Shown: one piece after another, positions 1-13,737 of the stretch
Position numbering within the stretch: the first letter of the stretch is position 1
How the letters are laid out: the number at the start of each line of letters is the position of its first letter
Assembly (NCBI GenBank): GCA_936432065.2
Contig: OW386293.2
Location: 30,330,234-30,394,233, forward strand
Length of the DNA: 64,000 bases
Direction: 5' to 3'
Source of the DNA: Rutpela maculata
Lineage: Eukaryota > Arthropoda > Insecta > Coleoptera > Cerambycidae
Program-made: the position numbers and the translations under genes
Notes under the pieces: model-generated
The model's input: only the letters and a program-made list of their open reading frames with translations
Databases searched by the model: none
Told to the model about the DNA's origin: nothing

Positions 1-51
1 TTTGAAAAATCTTTGTTTATTCAACTAAATAATCAGAGATATTACAGTATA

Positions 52-196
52 CAGTCGAACCTCCATAACTCGAATCCTCAAGGGGATTAAAAATCGGTTC
101 AAGCTAGAGAAACTTCTTATTAGTAAAGATAATTGATATTCATTGGTTTGAATCGCTTCGAGATATAGAAGTTTTCGAGTTATGGAAGTTCGACTG
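52..196. mobile_element. MITE, pogo/Tigger-like
   Basis: Terminal inverted repeats of about 25 bp begin CAGTCGAAC at the left and end GTTCGACTG at the right, with one mismatch across the extended arms (48-74 against 174-200). A TA dinucleotide flanks each end (50-51 and 197-198), as expected for Tc1/mariner/pogo insertion. No coding capacity. The family assignment rests only on terminus and TA target. Confidence 0.65.
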
Positions 197-3055
197 TATA
201 AATAATTTTTTGTTTTATAAACAGATGACAGTAAAAATTTCACGCAGTTTATTTTCAGCAGTAAAATACCCTAATAATTTTATAAATTGTATAGCTGTTA
301 AGTATCATTAACATCAATTCTCAAACCATAAATATAAGGCATATACTAATTACATAACCCAATGGTTAATCTCAAATTTGTGTGTTTTACTAGGTAAGTA
401 CTTTATCAGATTTTACATATAATCTGTTAAATTGTTAATGAAAAGATCAAAACAATTACAATATTACAGTTTCCATATCTATTTCTGAAACAGCTAACGA
501 AGACAGGGTAATAAGAGCTACCACATTTGGCCATCTAATGTCGATGCCGCTGTGAGAAAAAAAAAATATGACACAGACACTCACATATTATTAATAAAAC
601 GTAGAGAAAGGTAGCATAAGTTTTTGGGGTAAGAAATCAGTGGAAGGCATAGGTAACATAGGATGTTTGTATTGCATGGAAAATGTCAGAAACTGCGCCA
701 CAGACAATAAACGGAATATTTTTTAGCAGACACTTTATATAATTTTATAATTTCTTTTTACTACAGTAGTTTCCGTGTGATTATTATTATCTACATAACA
801 TTTGTTTGCAGTAACGTAGCGTAATAATTATATGGAATTAATCATTAAAATGTCAAGAAAGTAAGAGGCTACAATGTGACTTTAATGTTGTTGCCATTAG
901 TTCACTTCAGTGTTTTGAATCTTATAGAAAAAACATGTATCACTATAAACTCCCTGTACTTAAAATTTGGAATGATCCGAAAATGAATACCATTCTAATG
1001 ATCACGAGAAATTATTTAACAAATAAGGAGATCATACAAATGCATTCACCTGTTCAAAAGATATTGTGCATCAAATTTATGGAAAATGTGAGGTGTGCCA
1101 TGTCTTTTGTCAGTGTATATCGAGATAACTTTAAAAAAAATTTAAAAAATTTCATGACTCCTTAGTCTAAATGACTTGTTTGTATCCTTATTATCTAACG
1201 CTCACATTATAATTGTTCAACAAAACACTTCCATCAATAAATTATCTCATATTTCCAAGTGTTAAACTTAATATTCACTTTAATGCATCTGTTTATGGAA
1301 TGCTAATGGCTTTTATTAATCACCATAATTAAAAGTAATTCATTTGGGGAACACACTAGTAAAACTCCACAAAAACGCATATTAGTATTTTCTATTTATA
1401 GTTCACCTCATAAATTGTTTATTAACTAGGTAAACTTTAATGTTTACTCGGAATTTGTAAATAAGTTAATGGAAATGTTGCAAAAACTATACATACCTTT
1501 TTTGTAGAGTATACAATTAACTACAAAAGTGGACTAACAACTACTTTCATCGAATCTTAAAAAATATTTTTCTTGACAATAAATTTTTTTATATCGTTTT
1601 TCAATCCTCAATGTGTAGCTATTGAAAAAAAAAATACTTTTTTGTTGCCATAGTACTTTGTTGCTTTAAACTCCTAGAACTGCAATCCAAAAATACAGAT
1701 ATATAACCCATATAAAATACAAACGAAATTTAAAATTTCTTATAGCAGCCTGAACACATTTTTAGAGGATTTCAATCTATAATGACCTTTCATTACTCGC
1801 TGTCTTTCCCAAATAGAGTACATAATAACAAAAAAGTCAATTTTTTCTGTTCCCATAACAAAAATGAACACAAAATAGTATAAAAAAATTCGTTATTCTA
1901 TGAAAAATGTTCTTTAAGGCCTAACGACTTCCTTGATGGAGACAGTTGTTAGGGTCATTTTTGTAGATAATCTTGGGCCTTACAAAAAGTTACTTATAGA
2001 TTTTAACCCTATCTTGCTTACATAAAATACTTAATAAAAACTGTAAAAAAACCTACATCAACGAGTGGATGTACGAGACTCCTACAAAGGGAAAGTAGAC
2101 CTTTATAATCAAAAAAAAGTTGATCTGACGAGGCAAGAGTTGAAGAAAAATGTTGTATTCCTTAATTACGTCACGTACACGAACAAAACTAACTTGTTGG
2201 AATAGAGGTCGATTAGTATAATTTTAAAAAAAACTGGTCTGGATCGAACAAATTTAGGGCACCTTCATCCTCATGTGTCCATAATAGAAAAACACAAACG
2301 AAACCACTGTCTAATACATATCAACCTACTTACATAATATATTAGGCTCGCAATTCACTCTGTTCTACAGTACGGCCCAGATGAACTAAAAGTAAAAGTG
2401 AGTGGAAATGGTACAATTCTGCATATGGGTTGGACAAGCTCTTGAGAGGGTAACACTTCTGCAGGATTCAAACAACAACAATATTAACAGACTGCCACGA
2501 GACAATGACTGGGAAAATCTATAAAGAATGTGTAGTTAATCAACTTTTTCCTAAGTTGCAAGGTAAATATGTGGAATTATGCATATTACTTGATATAGGA
2601 AAAATCTTCTTCATGTTCTATGAAACAAGTTTAGTATACATGGTAGTTACAATAAAAAAATTGAATTATTTGGAACGATATATAAAGCCATAGTAATGCA
2701 GCACTAGAAAGGAAACTGAAAATAAACATAAACATAGAATTGAATTGTCATTAATCTTTCATTAATATAAATGAGGTATTAAAAAAAAACTATTCTACCG
2801 TCAAGCAGACTAGTTCCTTCTGTTAGTATGTGGGTGGCCAAAGAACTAGACTGACCTGTTCATTCTTACAAAATACCGGATCACGGACTGTGAATCTGCA
2901 ATGACCTTAGTGTAATATTTATTTTTACTTATTCCAGAATAAAAAAATAAAGAGCAAAAAAAGTACATGAAAGTCATATTTCGAGCTTAATACGTTAGGA
3001 CGGCTATGTATGTAACTTAGAGTGGATGTAGACAAGGGCCATAAGACGTTAACAA
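197..3055. other. AT-rich DNA, no gene recognised
   Basis: Only short chance reading frames (under 80 codons, no family motif) are present. I saw no inverted or tandem repeat of note and no RNA gene. Confidence 0.4.
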
Positions 3056-3059
3056 TTCA

Positions 3060-3725
3060 CCAGGGGGAGTCGAAAAAAGAATGTGGGTATTCCTTGTTCT
3101 CTTGTTCTGCAGAGCGGTTGGATGATTTCTATATTACTTTCTTCTTTAGCGAATTTTGTGGATAAGGATTATAATCTTTGGCTTATTGGTGTTATTTATG
3201 TAATTTGGTAGAGAAGATTGTTGGTGGGAGGGGGTATACAGGATTTCTGGTTTTTATAATGGATCGCAATGTTGAAGTTTCTGCTATTTCTAAGTTTTTA
3301 CTGACTGGTCTTCTCGTGTTAAGGTATAGTGGTATAGTATATTGATCAGCAGATTGTACTGTAGATATGAGCAGCAGTTTGTTGGTTGATTTCTTTGTTT
3401 TTATATGTTAGACTGTGGAAATGTCTTCTTGTAATGTATTTCTTCTTAATTAGTTTTATTGTCTATTGTGACTCCAAGATATTTTACTGTGGGTTGACAA
3501 TATATTGTATTATTGTCGATAGTCATTGTTGAACTCTCTGGGGATACTTTGTGGTTAAACATGATGTATTCAGGGGATTTGGTTTCATTCGCCATTTGTT
3601 GAATCATGTTAATGTTCCATCCATCAGTTGCTGAAGTGCTTTTACTCTCTTGTAGAGGTTCTTGTTGTGATTTACAAGTGCGGTATTATCTGCATATACT
3701 TTACATTAGTTTCCATTTTATAAGA
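3060..3725 (-). pseudogene. Decayed non-LTR retrotransposon reverse transcriptase (Jockey-like)
   Basis: On the minus strand, frame-shifting translation shows the reverse transcriptase catalytic box as YADN (normally YADD) near 3690-3706. It is followed by a KWRMKPN-like segment and, in another frame, by VKYLGVTIDNK near 3470-3500, the usual 'KYLG' motif of LINE reverse transcriptases. Further downstream lies an RRPVSKNLEIAE-like C-terminal segment. Several stops and frame changes make it a pseudogene. The 5' part of the element is missing. Clade assignment to Jockey-like elements is by motif resemblance only. Confidence 0.6.
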
Positions 3726-3953
3726 TAAATTTGTCGCAATATGTTCAGTTTCTTGTTCTAAAAAAGTTCCATGTTACTTTTCTGCTTCTAAATAAAGTTC
3801 TTGATAAAACAAAGTTCTATGTTTTTTTTGAAAATATCCATTTCCAAACAGTGTGCTACATTTTTATATAGCCCAAACTTCAACTCGCTTTTTCTCAAAA
3901 TTAAACGTGTAACATAGAATCGGACTAGCGATATATTGCTCGAATCTAGTATG

Positions 3954-4087
3954 CAGTCGTCGAGGGGGGGTGCGAGGGTGATTCCCTCCCGGCCTGGGCT
4001 TGTTTGGGGGCTCCGATTTTGTATTATAATTTTGTTATTATTTTTTCGGATTTCCCCCCGGGCCCGTATTTTTTCTCCAAGGCCCTG
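3954..4087. mobile_element. Short hAT-type MITE
   Basis: A perfect 8-bp direct repeat CTAGTATG flanks the segment (3946-3953 and 4088-4095). It begins CAGTCGTCGAGG and ends AAGGCCCTG, with G/C-homopolymer runs inside. An 8-bp duplication and CAG...CTG ends are typical of hAT elements; the terminal inverted repeats are weak. Confidence 0.6.
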
Positions 4088-4095
4088 CTAGTATG

Positions 4096-7000
4096 CATGA
4101 TGATAGCATTGAACAGCAGATAGCCAAACCAAAAGTAAATACCAAGTACAAAGAAACTAAAGATGTGTAGATAAATTATGTTCTGTTTATAACTGCGTTA
4201 GCAATTATAGGAGATGGCAGTTTTTTATTCAATATTGAATGTTGGAGCAATAAATTCCAATAATATTTAGACCTAATAATGTCATCAAAAGACATATGCA
4301 GATATATCATACGACAACTATCATTGGCATGTATCTAAAATGAATTCAGGAAATTTGAGATGAAGCGGTTGCCAGTGTTGTCCATGAAGGTGCTAGGAAA
4401 CCAAGGAGGTCATATTATGCCTTTTGACTGCTACTATTGTACCAGAATAATGTGACTGTAGTATTTTTCCAGGTGTAATGGACTATAAATGGCGTAAAAT
4501 TTTTATCTTCAACATAACCCCAGTAAATAAAATTTGTTTTATTCATACCAACAAAATTCAAATTTTTGACAGCCCACTCTAATGCGTAATTTACAAAATT
4601 TAAAAACACTTGTAATGCAATAGACACTAGTATTCAGGCAATCTGCCAATATAAATTTTCATTATAGGAGATAATTTGCCAAACTGACCTTGCTTCAACT
4701 TAATGTGCACAACTACATGTAATTATTGTCAGCAACTAGATAATTTATTACAATAATCAACAAGCATACTCTTGCTAGAAGTAATTAAAACATAATTATT
4801 TTTGTATAGAGGCAGATTTAAACTTTATTGACGAGAGTTTTTACAAATTTTTACACAAAACATCAAAATCAACCTTCACTTTCTTATGTTTTGTTATTAG
4901 ACGTTTTCTATTAACTGTGTTTATCCAGCTTTTAATTTTCCAAATCCAAATGACCCTAGAACATTTACAGACGCTTACTCCCATAGATTTTCTTGTAATA
5001 GATTTTGTAAGAAAAATGGAATCTAAAAAATATGCTTATTATTATCACTGTTCACATACAAGACGATTTACTCTTTTGCGAGCTCTGTAAACCGTATGTT
5101 TTAAATAAATGAATGAGACTTTCGAATGTATACAGTATGAAAAAAATTTATTTATCAACCATAAAAAATGTATAACTTTTGTTTACAATAATATAACAAT
5201 TTTGAAGTAAAAATGTACAAGTGTTAAGTAGGCATTCCACTTACAAAAAAAAAACATTTTTAGAGATTTACTAAATTATTTCAATTTAGATATTTCGCCA
5301 CAACAAAAACTGTGGTCTAGTTTAAAACATTACAAAAAAAAAATAAGGAATGTTTATACTATCAATACAACTAGTAGATTTTAGTATACTTAAAAAAGGT
5401 AAGGAAAGATACATGGTCAACATTTTTATTACTATAGTCTATGATGACGGGAATAATGTAAAATCACATCTAGGCATCGTATTTTGCGTTTAATATACAG
5501 ATTCAGAAAGTGTAGTTTTATATGTACTGGGATAAACGAGTCGAAGAAAGAAAACCGAGAAATTAGAAATAGAAAGACGGATATACTTCCGCTACAAAGT
5601 GCACGCAGTTATAAGCGAGAGGTACCGATGCCCTGCATTGATACACAACAAGGTGACAAAAATAAGATTTCACGAAGTGTGGAGCATGCTTGGAGCAGTA
5701 CATCCATCATTCTTTTCCTAATTTCTCTATTCTCTTTCATACACTTATTTACCTCAGGATATATAAACTACATTTATCAAATCTGCTGTATGTACAGTTA
5801 TGGAATAATTAAATGACTACAATATACATCAATTTTATAATATATCTCTATCCTTTGAGGCTCCAAAATCCTTGCCAGCATTACAGAAGTAAGCTGTGAC
5901 ACACTACGATACTGGGTGGCTAAAATTTTCGTGCTTCTAAGAATAGTCATATATTATTAGAAAATTGATATACACTTAATTCTTCCGTAGCTGTAGACTA
6001 TTTAGCAATTGCAGTTAATTCTTTGTTATAGGCAACGCTCACACTAAAGTGTCAAGTATGGTGACAGATTTTTGTCTCCAACGCTCGAGATTTTACTTAA
6101 CTTAGGAGATACATCACAGATTTATCATTGAAAAATGTTACCAATTTTTCATTTAGACATTTTTCAACTTACTAATACTGGCGAATTTTTAAGGCGAAAG
6201 AAATTATAAAACAACTTTCTGCAACATTCCGTTTATAATTAACAACTCTTTCTACAGAACTGGAATTGTCACCATTTTTGGTGTAAAAAATGGGATATAT
6301 GAAAAGGGTCACAATGAAATCCACATCAAACTAGCATTAATTTTTTATGAAGGTGAAATGTAGTATATCAAACAGGATCTGATGACATAATTAACGATAG
6401 AAAATAGAATTACCATTTTAAATACTGCTCTAGCAATGAAATTCAAAAACCTGATATGCTAAAAGGCATGTCGGTGAGACATAGAACTTCTGCTGGAAAA
6501 GGCAGTTGAACTATTTTTAGAGAAATAACCAAATACATCTACTAAGCACACAAATATTTTAACCACAGTGTACCTGTCATTTGTTTCAATGTCTGAATCT
6601 TCAATACTTTGGAAAATGGAATTAGCAAAAATAATTCACATAAATGGTGGTAGAAGAAATAATTTATATGAAATCATGAATCTTTATATTTTGAGGATAT
6701 ATTCTGGATTAGGAGTAGGAATAAACATCTGAAGAGTACTTAGCAGCAAAAAACCACCGCCAGCAGGATTCCGGAGCTAATTTCCATAGGGAAAAAATAT
6801 AGCAAACAGAACTTTCTGTCTCGCATTTCTTGTTAGTTTTTGTGTAATCAAAGCACTAAGCGGTAAGGCAGTTTGATATAAATGCCCGTGAAAAATTTGG
6901 GAAAAATGTATCTTGTAGAGGATATTTCGCTTTACAAATTCTTTCCCAATTTTTATGTAAATTAACAAAGAAAGAATATGGCAAGCCTAATACATACAAC

Positions 7001-7143
7001 ATTTCATATGGAAAATTACAGTGTAGTATTTTTGGATAGAATGAGGCACTTTGGAGATAAAAGCAAAAAACAACACCAGGTCTCTGGTGAGGGTTGCTTT
7101 ATGCGAGAATACAAACCACATACTGGACAGATGGTAATTTCTA
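4096..7143. other. AT-rich DNA, no gene recognised
   Basis: The longest open frame (110 codons, 5484-5816 plus) has no recognisable domain, signal peptide or supportive context. A 70-codon minus frame at 4415-4627 was also not recognised. No clear repeat structure was seen. Confidence 0.4.
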
Positions 7144-7151
7144 GTCCTATC

Positions 7152-7321
7152 CAGGTGCGTGCTGGGATCATTTTGGGCACCGGGAAAATAATTTAGAAAG
7201 GGCCCCAGGCAGAAATTGGAATACATTTTACCTTTGAAATGAAAATTGATGAGCGAGGGGGAGAATTCATGGAGGGCCCCTTTATCGAGGGCCCACCGGG
7301 AAACTCCCGAGCACACGCCTG
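7152..7321. mobile_element. hAT-type MITE
   Basis: Ends are CAGGTGCGTGCT and AGCACACGCCTG, giving an imperfect ~13-bp terminal inverted repeat. The flanks GTCCTATC (7144-7151) and GTCCTATT (7322-7329) form an 8-bp target duplication with one mismatch. The interior is rich in GGGCCC runs and non-coding. Confidence 0.55.
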
Positions 7322-7329
7322 GTCCTATT

Positions 7330-8803
7330 AAGAATATATCTCCAAAATATATACTCTTTTTATAAATTATTTCTGTTTGCTTTTTGGATTTAATTTGTGT
7401 GTATTAAAAAGCTACCAGTCTTTCTATTTATTTGCCAAATAAATCTATGCCTATATAAATGAATCAACTCATAGAAGAAATTTATATTCTGGCAATGATT
7501 AAAGAAAACCAAAGGAGAATTCAACATTTGTTTTGCGAAGAGCATGAAAAATAAATACATTAAAAAACACATAGAATTGAAGAAGTTATTGATTATATTG
7601 AAGAAAGTATGGATAAGGCTTTGTCTTTTATGTCCTATACACTTTCTTGTAATTTCTGAAATTGACATGAGTGTCGAACATTATTAATTAAAAAAAAAAA
7701 TGGGGAAAGTTTTCTTCGGAATCGGACTGAAATTGTAGTTTCTTTTTTCATAAAGTGAAACAAGATTGATGGGAAACATGCAAAAAAATCCTAAGTCGAA
7801 AACAAGAATATAATGAACAACGACGACTCCTACCATGGAAAAATATTTTTAGCAAAAAGTTTGAGTACAGTATTGCACATCCTAAAGCAATTTATCTCAG
7901 GCAAAATGTATTAAATCATTCAAATATCTACAATATGTGGCATCATTTGAAAAATGTGCACTCAATTAGAATCGTAGAATAAACTGAAAATAAGGCTACC
8001 TAAACAGATTTTTTATTTTTTAGACTGAAGAAAGATAGCAAACCGTCTTTTCAAAGTACAGAAAATTATCGTCTAATTTACTAAATAAATTAAAATTTCT
8101 ATTTCCTTATCGCCATTCCCTATATACAATGTCCCAACATATTAATTTTAATCCCATACTTTTACGCAATAAACTGAAATTTAAATAACTATTCTTGCTT
8201 GATAAGTAGATACCTATACTCTAAAATTTTGTTTCTATTTATTTAAAGCACTTTAATTTTTACACATTGAGTCTGTATCTAACGAACTCTTAAATATTTG
8301 ACTATGAATTTCCTATGTATTAGGTCCTAAAGAATATCAAAATAAAAAAGTTAGAATGATGCATTATATATATTTTGTCACGTTCTAATCAAATGCAGTT
8401 AATAATTTACTGGGGAGACGACAAAATGATATTAGTTTAAACCTACCAATTGGGAATCTTGTAAGTGCATCAGATGGGAATTAGGATACATTAGAGAGAA
8501 ATAATGAGGTTCGGGCAACTTAGACGAAATTGTGAAAATTTTGAGATATTACGAAAAAATTAAGAGTCCCATATGCGAAGTACTGAAATGTCTATTCATA
8601 GTACTAACATGTATTTCAGGCAGTAGCAAACTACTGCCCAAAGGTTGCAGAATGTTATTGATTTTTTGTAATTACCTGGGATCAAAATAAATTTATTAGG
8701 AGAATTTGTTGCTTGGTCAGGATAGTATTAAGGAAATACTTGGGGCACCACTGAGGACTAGAAATCTAGTAGAAATTTGGCAAAAACTGTAGGTAGATAG
8801 GTA
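7330..8803. other. AT-rich DNA, no gene recognised
   Basis: Chance frames only (a 92-codon minus frame at 7390-7668 has no recognisable motif). Nothing else was seen. Confidence 0.4.
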
Positions 8804-9526
8804 TAGACTACAAGCCCATCATAATTTTACAGGTACTTGACCTGTACTTGATCAGGTGAGTACACAAGTAAATTGAATTTTCCATCCAAAGTGCGCTCTT
8901 CAGACAAAATATTCTTGTAGGGCATTCCTCATGTTTGAAAAAATAATCACCTAGAACCCACTGCAATATAAAAATAATGGGACGGGAAGCCAGAAGAATT
9001 TTTGATTTTACGAAAATTTTCCCCGGCAAATACATGATTTAATACTGTACGGCGTTTGTACAATGAGATTTGTATGCTTTCATAGATTCAGCGGCGCCGT
9101 ACATATTTGGTGGTTAAAGGGTGAGAAATTCCGGGCGCAGTGCGGCGCATGTATGGCGTTGCTGAATAATGAATCTATGAAAGCATACAAATCTCATTGT
9201 ACAAACGCCTTACAGTATTATATCACCTATTGGCCTGGGAAAATTTTCAGAAAATCAAAAATTCTGGCTTCCGGTTTTTGTACGGCAGTAGGTTCTACGC
9301 GATTATTTTTTTATGAACTATCAAACATGAGGAATGCCGTACAAGAATATTTTGTCTGAAGAGCGCACTTTGGATGGAAAATTCAATTTACCTGTGTACT
9401 CACCTGTACCGCCCAAAAGTGACGGCATAGTACCTAAAATTATGGTTTCATATACCAGCAACGTACTGAATATAATTTATGCTGGGTCACTTGACTCCTT
9501 CAAAATTACGATGGGCTTGTAGTCTA
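8804..9526. mobile_element. Foldback element with ~290-bp arms
   Basis: The left arm (8804 to about 9092) is inverted in the right arm (about 9171 to 9526). Ends are TAGACTACAAGCCCAT and its complement, and the arms run inward to a shared segment around TTTGTATGCTTTCATAG. The right arm has about 70 extra bases near 9415-9490. All small reading frames here are arm sequence, not genes. No convincing target duplication beyond a possible GTA. Confidence 0.75.
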
Positions 9527-9664
9527 GTAGACATATTGAGAAATATGCATAGTATTTCAGAATTTATGAAGGAACTCAAAGATATATCAAGGAGTTTGCA
9601 AGTTATTCACACGACATTAGAGCCAAAATTTGTATGGAAAGTGGGTTTTAGGTTAACTTCAAAG

Positions 9665-10330
9665 TTACACACTTTGTAAGTGCTTTTGTACTCCTGATTG
9701 TAAGTCTCCAGGCATGAAGTTCTGAATACCTCAGTTTACGCTCCAGAGCCTTCTCAAACTCGAGCACTGAAGTACAGAAAAAATACTAGTGTAAACAGTG
9801 ATTTTTGTTTATGTCCACCTGTAAGTGCTTGTATTTGTGTTAAGTCATGTGTTTCATTTAAACTAAACAGACCCACACGAATACAGACATGTACATGTAC
9901 ACTGTACGTACTCATATGCAAGGCCGGATTATCCAATAGGTTAACTAGGCTATAGCCTAGGGGCATCAATGCAGTTCAAAAAATTTTTCTAATCTTGCGC
10001 CCTAAGCTCGTCAAAAAATGTCCCCCCCCCCCATCAATTCTCATAAAGAGGAGCTTCATTGATTTCGCACGCGTGCAAATATATAATTAGCCTAGGGGCG
10101 CACCAATCCTTAATCCGGCCCTGCTCATATGCTAACACATGTAAATTTACAAACAAATACACGTATATACAGAGGCCATAAACAAAAATCACAGCTTAAA
10201 CTTCTTTTTTTAGATCAGAGGTTGAGTTTGAGACCTTTAAGAAACCCTGGAGCGTAAATCTAGGCATTCAGATCTTTACGCCTAGGAGCACTTTTTATCA
10301 GGAGTGTTAAAGCTACACTATACATTATAT
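9665..10330. mobile_element. Old degenerate foldback, split by a hAT MITE
   Basis: Imperfect inverted arms match at several blocks: TTTACGCTCCAG near 9733-9745 against its complement near 10250, and GTGATTTTTGTTTATG near 9798-9814 against its complement near 10176-10191. A younger hAT MITE (9919-10123) lies in the loop. Confidence 0.5.
9919..10123. mobile_element. hAT-type MITE with perfect 8-bp duplication
   Basis: Begins CAAGGCCGGATTA and ends TAATCCGGCCCTG. The flanking 8-mers CTCATATG (9911-9918 and 10124-10131) are identical. The interior contains a poly-C run and no coding sequence. It is nested in the older foldback around it. Confidence 0.78.
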
Positions 10331-12300
10331 CTGAATTTGAACTAAATTCCCATTTCCCATAAGTTTAGTGCATGGCTGTTTCGAGGTATTACACACACCA
10401 TTGCGCAGGCGATTGCATACATCTCAGGAAAACTAGAGAAGAAATCAGCAGGTAGCGTACAAATCATAGACATTATAAACAATATATAGAGTTCAAAGAA
10501 CATTTTTAGGTTGTTACTCGTACTTTTCAATTTAATAGAAAGTAAAAACAAATCTCGAAATTCGAATTTCCTTGGTATTCACCATTCACAATAATCAAAA
10601 ATAATGACGTGTCCTTCACTTCAAAAAAATTGGTCCCAAAAAGTATTATTAGGTAAACGTTAACTAAGAAATAGGTAGGTATATTTCAAAATAGCACCTT
10701 GAAAATGTTAAAGATTTACAAAAAGTCTTGCGGCAATATATTTAAGATATAGATGAGAGGTATTTATAGATGATATAGGCATATCACTGAAAATAAAAAC
10801 CAAATATTCAAATGAAATTTACTCTTTTGAGTTTTCATGACAGGAAGGAGACCTTTTATAATTTACATATTTCGTAGCTAGAGACGGGGAACCACAAACG
10901 TTTAATTTACCCATTTCCTTTAATAAAAATCTTCTAGGTTATTAGTTACATATGTACCTATGTAGGTATAACTTTTAATTATATAAATTTAAGTTGACAT
11001 AGTAAATATAATCATTTTTGAAGAAAAAAAATATTTTCAAACAAAAGTTGTTTGGTTTCATGGAGTTATCACAATTTCAAGATAATGGATACCATATGTT
11101 ATCTGCTGTCATTGTTCAATATCAATTTAAATTAGAAATGTGCAAAACAAGAATTATTGCATACGGTGACTATTGACATAACCTTTGCTGACTGAGCTCA
11201 GAACTAAACTGTCAATTTTATCAACTTAACGTAAGGAACTAATCCAACCTTTAAATATGACACGGAAGAAAAATTACAGAAAATACTGTCAATTCGACCT
11301 GATATTTTTCAAGGGGACTACGAGAACTACCGTAAGACGTCGAATTTATTCTCCTCTTTGTTAACAAATAACGGAGCACGTTAAGCTAAATAGCATTTAC
11401 TGGAAACCGTAATTATCTACACATGCATATATGTCAAAATGGCATAACAGAAAATACTGTATATATCTGTGATAACTTCCTGTTGCTTATTTTTTGTTTT
11501 TGGTGCACATTCCAAATTTACTACATTTTTTATTACAAAATCTTATTCTACAAAGAAAAAAAAACGAAAAAAAAGCAACTTACCTGAGTAAAAAGTCAGA
11601 TAAAAAAGTTTCAGGCAAGTTTCTTGCTTTTTTTCTGTAGAATAAGCTGTCGCAATAAAAAATAAAGGTTTCCATTTGAAAAATCAAGGTTCACACTGAA
11701 ATTATCTTGAAACGTACACTAAATTAAAAAACGCCATCTAGTTTCTCCCTCAGAACCACAACAACTTTTGCTTTGACACATTTTCAAGATATTTCGAGCG
11801 TCAACTTAAATAAATCATTATGTATAAATATTGGGGTTGGGACAGAATTCTACAGTAAAATTGAATGCGTCTCGCAGAAAACTATGCTTTGTCAAGTTTT
11901 GTTTCTATTGACCTAGCCACATCTTCAGGAAGAACCTAATCAGAGAGAATTACATGGTGAAGATTATTAGGTTAAAAATACTATCTTTTTAGTAGTAGGT
12001 TTGTCACATGGCTTAATTATAAATGAGACTATAAGTAGCTTAGAAATTATAATTTCTGATTCACGAAGGTCAGCATCTGACTATATATATATAGTTGTTG
12101 GCAATTCCACATAATTCTTTTCTTACGATTTGCCGTAGTACACAACTATTATTCAATATCCTGATCTAACAGAAGCCTCCAATTGCATATCACATGAAAT
12201 TCTGAGTGAATTTATAATAAAAAAGTTATTAAATCACATGTCATAAATTGATCTGTTTATTTCAAAAGGGAATAACAATAAATTGGAGCCCCGCATTATA
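10331..12300. other. AT-rich DNA with one hairpin
   Basis: No gene recognised. Around 11525-11670 an imperfect palindrome with arms of about 60 bp (both containing CTTATTCTAC) looks like a small MITE-type hairpin. Confidence 0.4.
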
Positions 12301-12303
12301 ACA

Positions 12304-13015
12304 GATGAATTCCCTCATGATTCGATACTGGGCCTGACACTATTTCTTAGTTATGTAAATAATTTATCCGCTTCCTAATATCACCCCGGGCGCTGCTCCA
12401 CTCTTAGATTAAAAATAAAGGGACCATAAATACATTCAAAACAGAGTATCATTTTTTACTTCGTGAAGTTAATGCTGACATGAAAAATTAAGTGGCTTAC
12501 TGAGTTTACTTGGAAAATGTATTAGTTTGTGATCACTGGATTTATTTGCAAAAATGTTTCCTGGAATATATACTTGTTACATAATCCAGCAAGTCGGCTG
12601 TAACAAACAAATACAAATGCAGCTCATTTTGGATTTACACATTCCGTTAATGTTTTATGCAAATGGTCTATCTGCTTTGGCATACAAAGGAAAGGAATAA
12701 AAATTATCTCTAAAATTATAGTACGACTAAACTATAGAGATGTCTGTAGAAATGCTTTTAAAAATCTAAGAGTGTTAACACTGTCTTGTATTTATTTACT
12801 TCAATGCATCTTTTAAATAAACAATGAAAGCACTGAAAATCTTGATTTCATATGACTTGACTTGGTAGAGCTTGAAATGGGACCAGGTAAGTATTATGCA
12901 ATTAAGTTTTATAACGTGTTACCTGCAGAGAATAGAAACCTGAGCTGATATTTAACAGATTTAAGCCATGTTTAAACCGTATTTACTAGATAATGTATTT
13001 CAAGGCATATATGTC
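12304..13015 (+). pseudogene. Decayed non-LTR retrotransposon, 3' part of reverse transcriptase ORF
   Basis: At 12304-12378 the plus strand reads a degraded 'VPQGS-LGP-LF--YVNDL' reverse transcriptase block (seen as PHDSILGLTLFLSYVNNL). Further on, around 12660-12810, frames with stops resemble the C-terminal 'RDVCRNAFKNLRVLTL' region of CR1/Jockey-type LINEs. Around 12900-12950 a KFYNVLPAEN segment resembles the terminal 'K-YN-LP' motif. The order is that of one LINE 3' end, with several stops. It is non-functional. Confidence 0.5.
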
Positions 13016-13460
13016 TATTTAAATAAACTTTTAAACTATTAGTGTATTTGTTTTTGCAATTTACAATAATTCTAATATAGGCATTTTACGTCAATTTTTA
13101 TTATGTTGCAGTTTTAACCTATCCGCAGCGATTTTAAAATTGTATATGTAAATCGAAGCATAAATACTTTATTGGCACTAATACACATTATTATCATAAT
13201 TTCACGACTGCGAAATGATTGCGAATTATACAAAATGATGTATTTTGAGTATAAGTAGATGTGCTAAGATTGAAAAAGATACTTAACTATATTTGTGTAT
13301 CACATACAGATTTCTACAAATTGAACTTTGGAGATACTCGTATTCCAAGGACAATGCATGTCTGACTTATAATAAAGAGAAACTGCTGACAACTACCATA
13401 CATTCAAAACTACAAATCGTGCAATTAAAACAGTAGAAATGTGTTAAAGCTAAACTCAAT

Positions 13461-13583
13461 CTTGATGATTCAATAATACTGAAAAAATTACAGCTGTACG
13501 GTATACAAGGAAATGCACTCCAGTGGTTACGATCATATTTATTGGATAGAAAACAGCATATTGCATTTGTTAATTTATTTTAA
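13461..13583 (+). pseudogene. Reverse transcriptase fragment of a non-LTR retrotransposon
   Basis: One short frame reads KKLQLYGIQGNALQWLRSYL followed by LDRKQHIAFVN, then stops at 13581-13583. This matches the 'L--YGI-G-AL-W--SYL-NR-Q' block that lies upstream of the catalytic box in CR1/Jockey-type reverse transcriptases. Because that block should precede the segments seen at 12.3 kb, this is a separate copy or a rearrangement. Confidence 0.55.
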
Positions 13584-13737
13584 TCTTGATAGCGTTGTTA
13601 AATGTTTCTAATTTTTATTATTTTTAATATGCTAAGTTTTATTATTTTTAATACGTTAATGTTTTAATATTTTAATGTTATTAAATGCTTTTTAAAATTT
13701 TAAAGTTTTTAATAGCGTAATGTTTTATAGTGTCAAT

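Noticed and set aside
5484..5816. 110-codon plus frame with a hydrophobic C-terminal part
   Set aside because: No family motif, no promoter or splice context; the hydrophobic stretch comes from T-rich DNA.
6987..7316. 109-codon minus frame
   Set aside because: It runs across the border of the hAT MITE at 7152-7321 and has no recognisable domain.
12304..13583. One continuous LINE from 12.3 to 13.6 kb
   Set aside because: The 13461 block should lie upstream of the 12304 block in a reverse transcriptase, so they are not one collinear copy.
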